Of a stretch of 6,135 nucleotides of DNA, positions 1-6,115 are shown piece after piece. Both the position numbers and the translations under genes were made by a program. The stretch is taken from assembly GCA_945956975.1 (NCBI GenBank), contig CAMFKC010000162.1, positions 1 to 6,135 on the forward strand. The letters are read 5' to 3'. The notes under the pieces were generated by a model, which worked only from the letters and a program-made list of their open reading frames with translations, was not told the DNA's origin and made no database searches. Each line of letters begins with the position of its first letter. The stretch's first letter is position 1. The DNA is from an uncultured Methylocystaceae bacterium. GTDB lineage: Bacteria > Pseudomonadota > Alphaproteobacteria > Rhizobiales > Beijerinckiaceae.

Positions 1-299
1 GGGTTCTTCTCGACGAGGAACGCGATCTGCGTGGTGTTCGGCAGCTTGCTCACGGCCTGCAGCGGGACGACGGCGCCGTTCTCGGCGATGTCGGAGGCGA
101 GGATCTGCACGTCGCCGCTCTCCTTGGCGCCTTCGGCGCCCATCGCCTTGTAGGTGTCGGCGAGCGTCTTGCCGTCGAAGGCCGCCTTGTTCCAGGCGGC
201 GAAGGCGAGGCGCGGCGCAATGGCCGAGCCGAAGGCGGCGATCAGGCCGAGTAGACCGCCATTCTTCAGCAGCTGGCGGCGACTTGTTTGGTTCAGCAT
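1..299 (-). CDS. soxY: SoxY, sulfur-carrier subunit of SoxYZ (N-terminal part, cut by window edge)
   Basis: Only the first 99 codons are in the window. The protein starts at ATG 299 with a Tat signal: the twin-arginine run TSRRQLLKN is followed by a hydrophobic stretch ending near LAFAA, so it is exported folded to the periplasm. The mature part reads AFDGKTLADTYKAMGA and later DIAENGAVVPLQAV and FLVEKNP, which are family-typical SoxY segments of the immunoglobulin-like fold. In the known Sox system SoxY binds SoxZ and carries the sulfur substrate as an adduct on a C-terminal GGCGG cysteine; that tail lies beyond position 1 and cannot be checked. It follows soxD by 42 bp on the same strand and has a good ribosome site, so it is most likely co-transcribed with soxCD. 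soxZ is expected next, outside the window. Confidence 0.93.
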   Translation of the reverse strand, partial: MLNQTSRRQLLKNGGLLGLIAAFGSAIAPRLAFAAWNKAAFDGKTLADTYKAMGAEGAKESGDVQILASDIAENGAVVPLQAVSKLPNTTQIAFLVEKN

Positions 300-307
300 G
301 GGATTGG

Positions 308-313
308 CCCTCC
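308..313 (-). promoter_or_regulatory. Shine-Dalgarno site of soxY
   Basis: GGAGGG on the minus strand lies 8 nt before ATG 299. It fixes the soxY start and is the strongest ribosome site seen among the sox genes here, consistent with a need for much carrier protein. The rest of the 42-bp soxD-soxY gap shows no obvious terminator. Confidence 0.7.
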
Positions 314-341
314 AGATTATCGGTGTTGTTGACGTCAGGCT

Positions 342-1391
342 TTACTTGCTCGGGGCGCCTTCGAGAATCCACGCCACGAGCTTCTTGATATCGTCGTCCT
401 TTATATCAGCCATGGGCGGCATTGCCACGTCGCCCCACACGCCCTCGCCGCCTTCGCGGATCTTCTTGGCGAGCTTCGCGGCGACATCCTGGCCCTTGTA
501 CTTCTGCGCGACGTCGGCGTAGCTCGGACCGACGAGCTTGGTGTCGACGGCGTGGCAAGCGAGGCAGCCGGACGCTTCCGCCAGTTCCGCGACGGGATGC
601 TTCTTGCCCGCGGCTTCCGCCGCCGAGGGACCCGTCGTCTGGCCACGCACCTGGCCGACGAGACGGTTCTGGTCGGCGATGTTTCCGTGGGACGGCAGCG
701 CGTAGTCGGGCAGCGTCGAGGCGACCTCGACCTTGTCCTTGCAGTTCTTCATGCAGGCCTTGGCCTGCGTGTCCGGCTTCTCCGGCTTGCCGCTGAACGC
801 CGTGCTCGGCCACATCGCGTGGTCGTAGGTCATGCCGTTGCGGTTCGGCATCATCTTCTGCACGTCCTTGATCGTCTCCTCGTTCAGCACGAAGTCGTCG
901 GGCACGATCTCGGAGAGATTGAGCAGATAGGCCAGCACCGCATAGACCTGATCGTTGCTCAGGCTCTTGGGCGCGTTCCACGGCATGGCGCGGCGGATGT
1001 AGTCGAAGATGGTCGAGACGGTCGCGACCTTCATGAAGGTCGTGCGGCCCGGAAAGTCGGGACGCATCAGCGAGGCGACATGGCCGGTCTTCACGTCGTC
1101 CTTGGTGACGCCGCCGATCAGCGGCATGAACACCTTGTTGCTTTCGCCGAACGTGCCGTGGCACGCGGCACACTTGCCTTCCCAGATCGTCTCGCCGTCG
1201 GAGACGCTGCCGGAGCCCTTGGGCAGGCCGGCGAAATCCGGACGCACGTCGATGTCCCAGGCCTTCAGCTCGTCCGGCGTCGCCGCGCGGCCGAGGCCGA
1301 AATCGTCGAGCGCGCGGGCGGGGCTCGCGGCGGCGAGCGCGGCGGCGAGAAAGGCGACCTGCGCCAGCGCGGGCTTAGAGAACCTGAACAT
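342..1391 (-). CDS. soxD: SoxD, dihaem cytochrome c subunit of sulfane dehydrogenase SoxCD
   Basis: 349 residues from ATG 1391. A GTG 12 nt further upstream would also keep the frame, but GGTGA lies 8 nt before the ATG and the signal peptide starts naturally there. A Sec signal peptide (1-27, ending SPARA) precedes the mature LDDFGLG. Haem site 1 is CAACH (C74-H78) with likely axial Met136 in AMPW; haem site 2 is CLACH (C276-H280) with likely axial Met324 in MPPM. Between them lie the SoxD-typical MMPNRNGM (180-187) and a non-haem pair C213/C217 in ACMKNC that could form a disulfide. In the known Sox pathway SoxD takes electrons from the molybdenum centre of SoxC and passes them to the respiratory chain. 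The start lies inside the 3' end of soxC (17-bp overlap), so translation is probably coupled. Two intact haem sites and full length suggest a working protein. Confidence 0.95.
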   Translation of the reverse strand: MFRFSKPALAQVAFLAAALAAASPARALDDFGLGRAATPDELKAWDIDVRPDFAGLPKGSGSVSDGETIWEGKCAACHGTFGESNKVFMPLIGGVTKDDVKTGHVASLMRPDFPGRTTFMKVATVSTIFDYIRRAMPWNAPKSLSNDQVYAVLAYLLNLSEIVPDDFVLNEETIKDVQKMMPNRNGMTYDHAMWPSTAFSGKPEKPDTQAKACMKNCKDKVEVASTLPDYALPSHGNIADQNRLVGQVRGQTTGPSAAEAAGKKHPVAELAEASGCLACHAVDTKLVGPSYADVAQKYKGQDVAAKLAKKIREGGEGVWGDVAMPPMADIKDDDIKKLVAWILEGAPSK

Positions 1392-2763
1392 TGCCGACGT
1401 CACCGCTTTCGACGACCTTCCAGGACTGGATGGCGTTGTTGTGATAGATCGAGCGCGAGCCGCGCACTTCGCGCAGCATGCGGTAGCCGGGCTGCACGTA
1501 GCCGGTCTCGTCGGTGGCGCGCGATTGCAGGATGGCTTGCTTGCCGTCCCAGTTCCACGCGACGTTGAAGCGCGTCAGGCACTTCGAGAGCACGGGCGTC
1601 TGGAGCGTCGCCTCGACCCAGTTCATGCCGCCGTCGAAGGAGACGTCGACGCGCTTGATCTTGCCGCGGCCCGACCAGGCGAGGCCGGTGACGTTGTAGA
1701 AGCCCTTGTCCAGCAGCGTCTGGCCGCCGGACGGCGAGGTGATGACCGACTTCGCCTCGTGGATCGAGGTATACTGGCGATGCTGGCCGTTCGGCATGAG
1801 GTCGATGTAGTGGACCGCCTCATCCTTGGTCGCCCAGGGCTTGTCGCCGACTTCGATGCGGCGCAGCCATTTCACCCAGGACACGCCCTGAACTCCCGGC
1901 ACGACGAGACGCAGCGGGTAGCCGTTCTCGGGCCGCAGCATTTCGCCGTTCATGCCGTAGGCGACGATCACTTCGCCCGACGCGACGAGCTCGATCGGAA
2001 TCGTGCGCGTCATGGCCGAGCCGTCGCCGCCCTCGGCGAGTACGAACTTGGCCTTCTTCCAGTCGACGCCGCAATCTTCCAGCAGCGTGCGCAGCGGGAC
2101 GCCGGTGTATTCGCTGCAGGAGATCATGCCGTGCGTGTACTGCACGGTCGGCACGGCCACGTTGCCCCATTCCATGCCGGTATTGGCGCCGCACTCGATG
2201 AAGTGCATCCGCGAGACGGGGGGCAGCCGCATCAGGTCGTCGAGCGTGTAGACCTTCTGCTTCTTCAGGAATTCCGGCCCGGACCCGTTGATCATGAAGC
2301 GATGCTTGTTGGGATCGATATCGTACCAGCCCTGGTGGTGGCGCTCGAAGTGGAGGCCCGAGGGGGTGATGATGCCGAACATGCCCTGCAGCGGCATGAA
2401 GGAGACCGAGGCGCCGGCGACCTGCGTGAGGCCCGGGCTCTGGCGGCGGATCAGGCCGCCTTCGTATTTGGAGGGCAAGCCGTAGGGCGTGGCCGCGACC
2501 GGCTGGCCGAGCGTCGTCGCCCAGGGCTGCGGCTTGAGGATCATCTCGTCGCCCTTGGGAGCGTCCTTGGCTTCCTGGGCCATCGCCGCGCTGGCGCCGA
2601 GCGCCGCCGCCGCAGCGAAGGCGCCGCGCAGGAAATCGCGACGGCCGCCGCTGATCGCGGCGATTTCGCCGGCGCCGAGGAAGTTCTCCGGCGCCTTGCG
2701 AATCCGCGCGGGATTCGCAGCCTTGGCCAAAGCCTCCTGATCGATGTCGGAACCTCTTCGCAT
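1375..2763 (-). CDS. soxC: SoxC, molybdenum sulfane dehydrogenase subunit
   Basis: 462 residues from ATG 2763, with GGAG 5 nt upstream. The export signal is a Tat motif, GGRRDFLRG (RR at 41-42), followed by an Ala-rich hydrophobic stretch ending about residue 62; the roughly 38 residues before the RR are long but there is no better start. The core is the sulfite-oxidase fold: the molybdopterin domain (about 75-320) contains FIECGANTGMEWG, where Cys191 is the expected molybdenum ligand, and also MNGEMLRPENGYPLRL, then the C-terminal Mo-co dimerisation domain (about 330-455). SoxC is separated from sulfite dehydrogenases by its SoxD partner next door and motifs such as HHQGWYDIDP. In the family SoxCD oxidises the SoxY-bound sulfane sulfur, releasing six electrons, in the periplasm. 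Its presence points to complete thiosulfate oxidation without sulfur-globule storage. First gene of the soxC-soxD-soxY run. Confidence 0.96.
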   Translation of the reverse strand: MRRGSDIDQEALAKAANPARIRKAPENFLGAGEIAAISGGRRDFLRGAFAAAAALGASAAMAQEAKDAPKGDEMILKPQPWATTLGQPVAATPYGLPSKYEGGLIRRQSPGLTQVAGASVSFMPLQGMFGIITPSGLHFERHHQGWYDIDPNKHRFMINGSGPEFLKKQKVYTLDDLMRLPPVSRMHFIECGANTGMEWGNVAVPTVQYTHGMISCSEYTGVPLRTLLEDCGVDWKKAKFVLAEGGDGSAMTRTIPIELVASGEVIVAYGMNGEMLRPENGYPLRLVVPGVQGVSWVKWLRRIEVGDKPWATKDEAVHYIDLMPNGQHRQYTSIHEAKSVITSPSGGQTLLDKGFYNVTGLAWSGRGKIKRVDVSFDGGMNWVEATLQTPVLSKCLTRFNVAWNWDGKQAILQSRATDETGYVQPGYRMLREVRGSRSIYHNNAIQSWKVVESGDVGNVQVL

Positions 2764-2888
2764 CCTGTCTCCGCGCGTCCTCGCGTCGGCGCCTGCGTGT
2801 CCGGCAGGAATGCGGCTGTGCGTGGAGGCGCCTTGCGGCGTCGCAGCGTTTCCGTTTCCCGCGTCCGGGTCTGTCGCAAGCGCCCGGT

Positions 2889-2913
2889 TAGCAGCGACAC
2901 TCTAGCGCTGCGA
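2889..2913. promoter_or_regulatory. Imperfect palindrome, candidate operator upstream of soxC
   Basis: Half-sites TAGCAGCG (2889-2896) and CGCTGCGA (2906-2913) are inverted around a 9-bp spacer, matching at 7 of 8 positions. The inner GCAGCG/CGCTGC arms are perfect. A further copy, TCGCAGCG, lies at 2841-2848, giving three half-sites with consensus T(A/C)GCAGCG in 73 bp. The palindrome is centred about 138 bp before the soxC start. LuxR-type helix-turn-helix response regulators bind dyads of about this size, so the neighbouring regulator is a natural candidate ligand; that is inference. GC-rich DNA yields such arms by chance fairly often. Confidence 0.4.
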
Positions 2914-2947
2914 CGTCACGCCGCTATCGGGGACGATGCCGGATAGG

Positions 2948-2965
2948 CTGGGGGAAAACACCCAG
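2948..2965 (-). terminator. Weak hairpin after the response-regulator gene
   Basis: On the minus strand CTGGG and CCCAG can pair across an 8-nt loop, starting 9 nt after the stop codon at 2974. The stem is only 5 bp and no T-tract follows, so it is a poor intrinsic terminator. It may at most slow or stabilise the 3' end, leaving read-through into soxC possible. Confidence 0.22.
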
Positions 2966-2973
2966 ACGCGGTT

Positions 2974-3585
2974 TCAGGCGGATTCGTCGGTGGCCCAGGA
3001 TATCAGTTGCGCAACAGAGCTTACGCCCGCCTTGGCCATGAGATTGTGGCGGTGGTTCTCGACCGTCTTAGACGAAATGTCTAATTCCGCCGCGATGGCC
3101 TTGCTGGTCTTGCCGGCGATGACGAGGGCGAGCACTTCGCGCTCGCGCTCGGTCAGCGCGCCCAGCCTGCGCTCGAGCTTCTCGCGGCGGCCCTGCTGCG
3201 CCAGCGTCGCGCGGCTCGCCTCCAGCGCGTCGCTGATGCGGTCGAGCAGGATCTGATCGTCGAAGGGCTTTTCGAGAAAGTCGATGGCGCCGTGGCGCAT
3301 GGCGCGCACGGCCTTGGGCACGTCGCCGTGGCCGGTGATGAAGATCACGCCCGCGACCGCGCCACGGTTCTGCAGTTCGCGCTGGATCTCGAGCCCGCTG
3401 ACGCCGGGCAGGCGCACGTCTAGGACGATGCAGGCGGGGCGCGCATTGTCGAGGCCGGCGAGCAGTTCGGCGCCGGACGCGCAGGCGCGGTAGTCGTAGC
3501 CGACGGACGAGACGAGGAAGCCGACCGCGTCGCGCACCGCGGGATCGTCGTCGACGATGTAGATGATGGGCGCCTGTTCAGACAC
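2974..3585 (-). CDS. FixJ/NarL-type response regulator (TtrR-like), probable sox activator
   Basis: 203 residues with a GTG start at 3585; GAGGA lies 8 nt upstream, and the start overlaps the kinase stop by 8 bp (GTGTCTGA), indicating coupled translation. Residues 1-125 are a receiver domain with acidic pocket D12-D14, phospho-acceptor Asp56 in IVLDVRLPG, Thr84 in FITGHGD and Lys106 in LEKPF, all present. A short linker rich in charged residues (about 126-140) leads to a LuxR-type helix-turn-helix (about 143-198), with LTEREREVLALVIAGKTSKAIA and SKTVENHRHNLMAKAG. FixJ, TodT and TtrR share this build and activate transcription when phosphorylated. The cognate partner is surely the kinase encoded just upstream. 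Its position between kinase and soxC suggests the sox operon as target; that is inference. TtrR is the closest named relative by gene context, but I do not assign the symbol. Confidence 0.92.
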   Translation of the reverse strand: MSEQAPIIYIVDDDPAVRDAVGFLVSSVGYDYRACASGAELLAGLDNARPACIVLDVRLPGVSGLEIQRELQNRGAVAGVIFITGHGDVPKAVRAMRHGAIDFLEKPFDDQILLDRISDALEASRATLAQQGRREKLERRLGALTEREREVLALVIAGKTSKAIAAELDISSKTVENHRHNLMAKAGVSSVAQLISWATDESA

Positions 3586-5329
3586 GCGCGGGTTCCTCGA
3601 TGAGCGGGATGTAGAAGCGGAAGACGGTCGCGCCGTCGCCGGGATCCACCGTCAGCCCGCCCCCGTGGGCTTCCGCGATCGTGCGGCTGAGCGAGAGGCC
3701 GAGGCCGAGGCCGTTCTTCTTGGTGGTGAAGAAGGGATCGAACAGATGCTCTTCCGCCCCCGGCGCGAGGCCCGGGCCATTGTCGCTGACGCTGACGTCG
3801 AGCCGGTCGCCATTGACGCGCACCTTCAAGCCGATCCGCTTTTCCTCTTGGGCGGAGACCGCCTCCAGCGCGTTCTGCAGGAGGTTGATGACGACCTCCT
3901 CCAGTTGCAGGCGGTCGGCGCGCACGGCCGGCAGGCTGTCGGGAATCTCGCTCTCGACGATCACGTCGGCGGCGCGCGCCGTCGGCTCGAACAGGGCGAG
4001 CGCGTCGTGCAGCGCGGGGGCGGGATCGATCGGCACCTGCGGGGCGGGATTCTTGCGCACGAAATCCTTCATGCGCCGCACGATGTCGCCGGCGCGCTCG
4101 GCCTGCACCGCAATGCGCTGCACGGCGTCGCGCAGGCTCTGCGGATCGGCGCCGCCCTCGATGCGCCGCTCGCAGCCGCGTGCATAGGTGAGGATGGCGG
4201 CGAGCGGCTGGTTGATCTCGTGCGCCAGCGAACTCGCCATTTCGCCCATCAGCGAGAGGCGCACCGTGTGCTCCATCTGCTCGCCCCTCAGCCGCGCGGC
4301 GTCGTGGGCGGCCTGCAATTCGCGCGTGCGCTTGCGGACGAGATAGGAGACGCGCGCGACATGGGTGAGCCACCACAGGGCCGCCAGCAGGACGAGCCCG
4401 GCCCAGACGCGGTTCTCGACGATGAAGTCCGCGATGCCGAGCCGCGTGAAGGGCGCGTAGGGGCCGACCTTCAGCGTGCGATAAAGATCCTGCACGCTGC
4501 CGTAGGCGTCGGGTTGCGCCCAGGCCTTCTCGTCCTGCCCCGGCTGCATGGCGAACAAGGCCTGCGCGACGTCGCGCGCGAGCGGCGCCGGCGTCTGCGC
4601 CACCGTCACGAAGGGCCAGCCGGGATAGAGCCGCGTCGACACCTGGCAATTGAGCGAGCCCGAGGGCCGGCGGCCGATGACGCGGAACTCGTCCTTGCCG
4701 ATCGCGCCCTCCTGCACGAGCTTCTCCAGCGCGCAGGAGCGGATGATGCCGGCGTCGGCGCGGCCGTCGCGCACGGCGCGCATCACCTCGTCCACGGGAA
4801 AGCCGACGAAGACCTGGCGCGTGTCGCGCGCGGGATCGATCCCACGCTCGATCAGCTCGCGCAGCGCGGCGCGGTAGCCGAAGGCGTCGGGCGCGACGGC
4901 GGCGAGGCGCAGGTTGCGCAGGTCGGCGATCGACTGGATCTCGGGATGATCGTCGAGCACGAAGACCGTGGCGCCTACGGCCTCGGACGGCGTGGGGCCT
5001 TCGAGGTCCTGCTCGGTGGCGATGGCGGCGGCGGAATAATCGACCTTCAGTTCGAGATAATGTCCGGGGTTGGTGATGAGGAAGTCGAGGCGATGGGCGG
5101 CGACGGCGGCGGTGAGGAAGGCGGCCGTGCCGCTCACCATGCGAAACCGGTAGTGCGGCAGCGCGCGCGCGAGATGGTCGAGCGTGGATTGCCAGCTCCG
5201 CTCGGCGTCCTCCGCGCCGCGATAGGCGAGCACGCCGATGCGCACCTCGACCGGCTCCGCCGCGCGGGCTGCGCCGGGCGCCGCGAACGCGGCCAGTGCG
5301 CAGAAAAGGATGAGCGCGAGGCGGGTCAT
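3578..5329 (-). CDS. TtrS-like membrane sensor histidine kinase with periplasmic PhnD-type binding domain
   Basis: 583 residues from ATG 5329, the start of a clear signal peptide (1-23, ending GAARA); a longer in-frame reading would run through the thiol oxidoreductase gene and is not credible. Residues 24-300 are a PhnD/TtrS-like substrate-binding domain: RIGVLAYRG at the start, FLITNPGHYLEL (83-94), GIIRSCALEKL with Cys199, and NCQVSTRLYPGWPF with Cys228. The last two are hallmarks of TtrS-type sensors. One membrane helix (about 308-325) is followed by a short coiled linker, the HisKA domain with MGEMASSLAHEINQPLA (His370), and the ATPase domain: N-box INLLQNALEAV, G1 SDNGPG (Asp516), FDPFF and G2 GLGLGLS (540-546). 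It should phosphorylate the adjacent regulator. Known relatives sense tetrathionate (TtrS) or thiosulfate (ThsS), fitting the sox genes nearby. The exact ligand cannot be read from sequence. The gene starts 2 bp after the upstream stop and has a weak ribosome site, so coupling is likely. Confidence 0.93.
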   Translation of the reverse strand: MTRLALILFCALAAFAAPGAARAAEPVEVRIGVLAYRGAEDAERSWQSTLDHLARALPHYRFRMVSGTAAFLTAAVAAHRLDFLITNPGHYLELKVDYSAAAIATEQDLEGPTPSEAVGATVFVLDDHPEIQSIADLRNLRLAAVAPDAFGYRAALRELIERGIDPARDTRQVFVGFPVDEVMRAVRDGRADAGIIRSCALEKLVQEGAIGKDEFRVIGRRPSGSLNCQVSTRLYPGWPFVTVAQTPAPLARDVAQALFAMQPGQDEKAWAQPDAYGSVQDLYRTLKVGPYAPFTRLGIADFIVENRVWAGLVLLAALWWLTHVARVSYLVRKRTRELQAAHDAARLRGEQMEHTVRLSLMGEMASSLAHEINQPLAAILTYARGCERRIEGGADPQSLRDAVQRIAVQAERAGDIVRRMKDFVRKNPAPQVPIDPAPALHDALALFEPTARAADVIVESEIPDSLPAVRADRLQLEEVVINLLQNALEAVSAQEEKRIGLKVRVNGDRLDVSVSDNGPGLAPGAEEHLFDPFFTTKKNGLGLGLSLSRTIAEAHGGGLTVDPGDGATVFRFYIPLIEEPARV

Positions 5330-5331
5330 CG

Positions 5332-6018
5332 TCACTTCGTCCCGCTGGCGTCGGCGCACTGGATCGCGCCGCAGCGGCGCGCGGCGACGACGAAGCGCCT
5401 CATGCTCTCGACGCCTGGCCAGCCGATGAAGGCCCGTCCCGCGAGCGCAAAGGTCGGCGTGAAGCGCAGCCCATTTGCGGCGGCGAAGCCCTGCTGCGCC
5501 CGCACGCTTTCGGCCGCCGGCCCGAAGGCGGCGCTTTCGACGGGCGCAGCGTCCAGCCCTTTCGCGCGCACGAGCGCCAGCGCGCTTTCGCCCGTCGCGC
5601 GGCCGGGCGTCTCCAGCAGACGCCGGTGCAGATCGTAGGCGGCGTCCACGCCGTGCAGCGCCTGCACGGCGGCGACGATCTGCGCGGCGCGCACGGAGCC
5701 CGGCCCGAGAACGGGATTGTGGACGAAGACGACGCGCAGCGCCCCGTCGTCCCGCAGCATCCGGTCGAGGCCGGGCGAAGCCTGCCGGCAATAGCCGCAA
5801 TTGTAGTCGAAATATTCCACCAGCGTCGCCGTGGCCCCCGCCGGGCCGCGCGCGAGCAGTCCCGGCAGCGCCGCGAGCCGGACCGGATCGGGCGCGGGAA
5901 AATTGCGGATCGGCGAGCCGTCGTCTGCGAGCAGCGCCGGCGCGGATTCGGCGCGCAGGCGGGCTGGCGCGAGAAGGGCGCCGGCGAGAGCCGCGTGCAG
6001 CAGGGCGCGTCTGTTCAT
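5332..6018 (-). CDS. Exported DsbA-fold thiol:disulfide oxidoreductase (Com1/ScsC-like)
   Basis: 228 residues from ATG 6018, with GAGG 4 nt upstream; a GTG at 6084 would add 22 residues before the signal peptide and is less likely. The signal peptide (1-23) starts MNRRALLHAAL and ends RLRA, either Sec or weak Tat. The thioredoxin-fold active site is EYFDYNCGYCRQ with Cys74/Cys77, an inserted helical domain follows, and the cis-Pro loop is RFTPTFAL (Pro188). CGYC with Thr before the cis-proline is the DsbC/DsbG-type combination rather than the CPHC/Val pair of E. coli DsbA, hinting at reductase or isomerase activity. Two more cysteines sit near the C-terminus (C216, C221 in RRCGAIQC). It is the first gene of a three-gene unit with the kinase and regulator. 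By analogy with the periplasmic thioredoxins SoxS/SoxW, it may keep the SoxY carrier cysteine or the sensor cysteines in the right redox state. The family is clear; the substrate is unknown. Confidence 0.9.
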   Translation of the reverse strand: MNRRALLHAALAGALLAPARLRAESAPALLADDGSPIRNFPAPDPVRLAALPGLLARGPAGATATLVEYFDYNCGYCRQASPGLDRMLRDDGALRVVFVHNPVLGPGSVRAAQIVAAVQALHGVDAAYDLHRRLLETPGRATGESALALVRAKGLDAAPVESAAFGPAAESVRAQQGFAAANGLRFTPTFALAGRAFIGWPGVESMRRFVVAARRCGAIQCADASGTK

Positions 6019-6087
6019 TTTTCCTCGTCGCCCGCAGCCGCTAACGTGGCCGTAGGCAAAATAGGCAATTTCACCCGGTTGCACATT

Positions 6088-6115
6088 CGTATATTCAAAT
6101 TATTATATACATCAA
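6088..6115 (-). promoter_or_regulatory. Probable promoter of the dsbA-like/kinase/regulator operon
   Basis: On the minus strand TTGATG (6115-6110) and TATACG (6093-6088) are separated by 16 bp, a reasonable sigma-70-type pair placed about 70-75 nt before the first gene. A perfect TATAAT also occurs at 6107-6102, but nothing like a -35 box lies 16-18 bp before it. The region from about 6085 to the window end is strikingly AT-rich against the GC-rich genes, as expected of a regulatory region. The remaining leader, 6019-6084, holds the ribosome site and nothing else that I recognise. Confidence 0.45.
6089..6110. promoter_or_regulatory. 22-bp AT-rich dyad, candidate operator over the promoter
   Basis: GTATAT (6089-6094) and ATATAC (6105-6110) are perfect 6-bp inverted arms around a 10-bp AT-rich spacer. 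The dyad covers most of the proposed -10 box and the whole spacer, the classic position for a repressor. AT-rich dyads of this kind are used by ArsR-family sulfur regulators (SoxR, BigR, SqrR), but I cannot match a specific consensus, and AT-rich DNA gives such arms easily. Confidence 0.38.

Larger units (their letters stand above)
2764..2973 (-). promoter_or_regulatory. Intergenic region between the response regulator and soxC; probable sox control region
   Basis: This 210-bp stretch has no convincing gene of its own. It holds a weak hairpin just after the response-regulator stop, a 25-bp imperfect palindrome, a further copy of the palindrome half-site at 2841-2848, a short tandem GTTTCC repeat at 2848-2859, and the soxC ribosome site. 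I could not find a clear sigma-70 -35/-10 pair reading toward soxC, so the promoter is inferred from position and the palindrome; an activator-dependent promoter with poor core boxes would fit a response-regulator target. Read-through from the upstream regulatory operon is also possible. Confidence 0.45.

Noticed and set aside
2541..2900. 119-codon minus-strand frame across the soxC upstream region
   Set aside because: It overlaps the soxC coding start in another frame, is basic and low in complexity, and shows no good ribosome site or motif.
1009..2946. 645-codon open frame on the plus strand opposite soxC and soxD
   Set aside because: It is antisense to two unmistakable sox genes. Its translation is Arg/Ala/His-rich without recognisable domains, as expected when GC-rich codon bias empties a complementary frame of stops.
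3420..4649. 409-codon minus-strand frame inside the kinase and regulator
   Set aside because: Out-of-frame shadow of the kinase catalytic region; Arg-rich, with no domain of its own.
3563..5638. 691-codon open frame on the plus strand opposite the kinase
   Set aside because: Antisense shadow of the kinase and thiol oxidoreductase genes; low-complexity composition and no family features.
3578..5800. Reading the kinase as a 740-residue protein from an upstream start
   Set aside because: The extra 157 residues run out of frame through the thiol oxidoreductase gene and are Arg/Ala-rich. A clean signal peptide begins at ATG 5329.
6102..6107. Perfect TATAAT as the -10 box of the regulatory operon
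   Set aside because: No acceptable -35 element lies 16-18 bp upstream of it; the TTGATG/TATACG pair gives better geometry. Not excluded if the promoter is activator-dependent.
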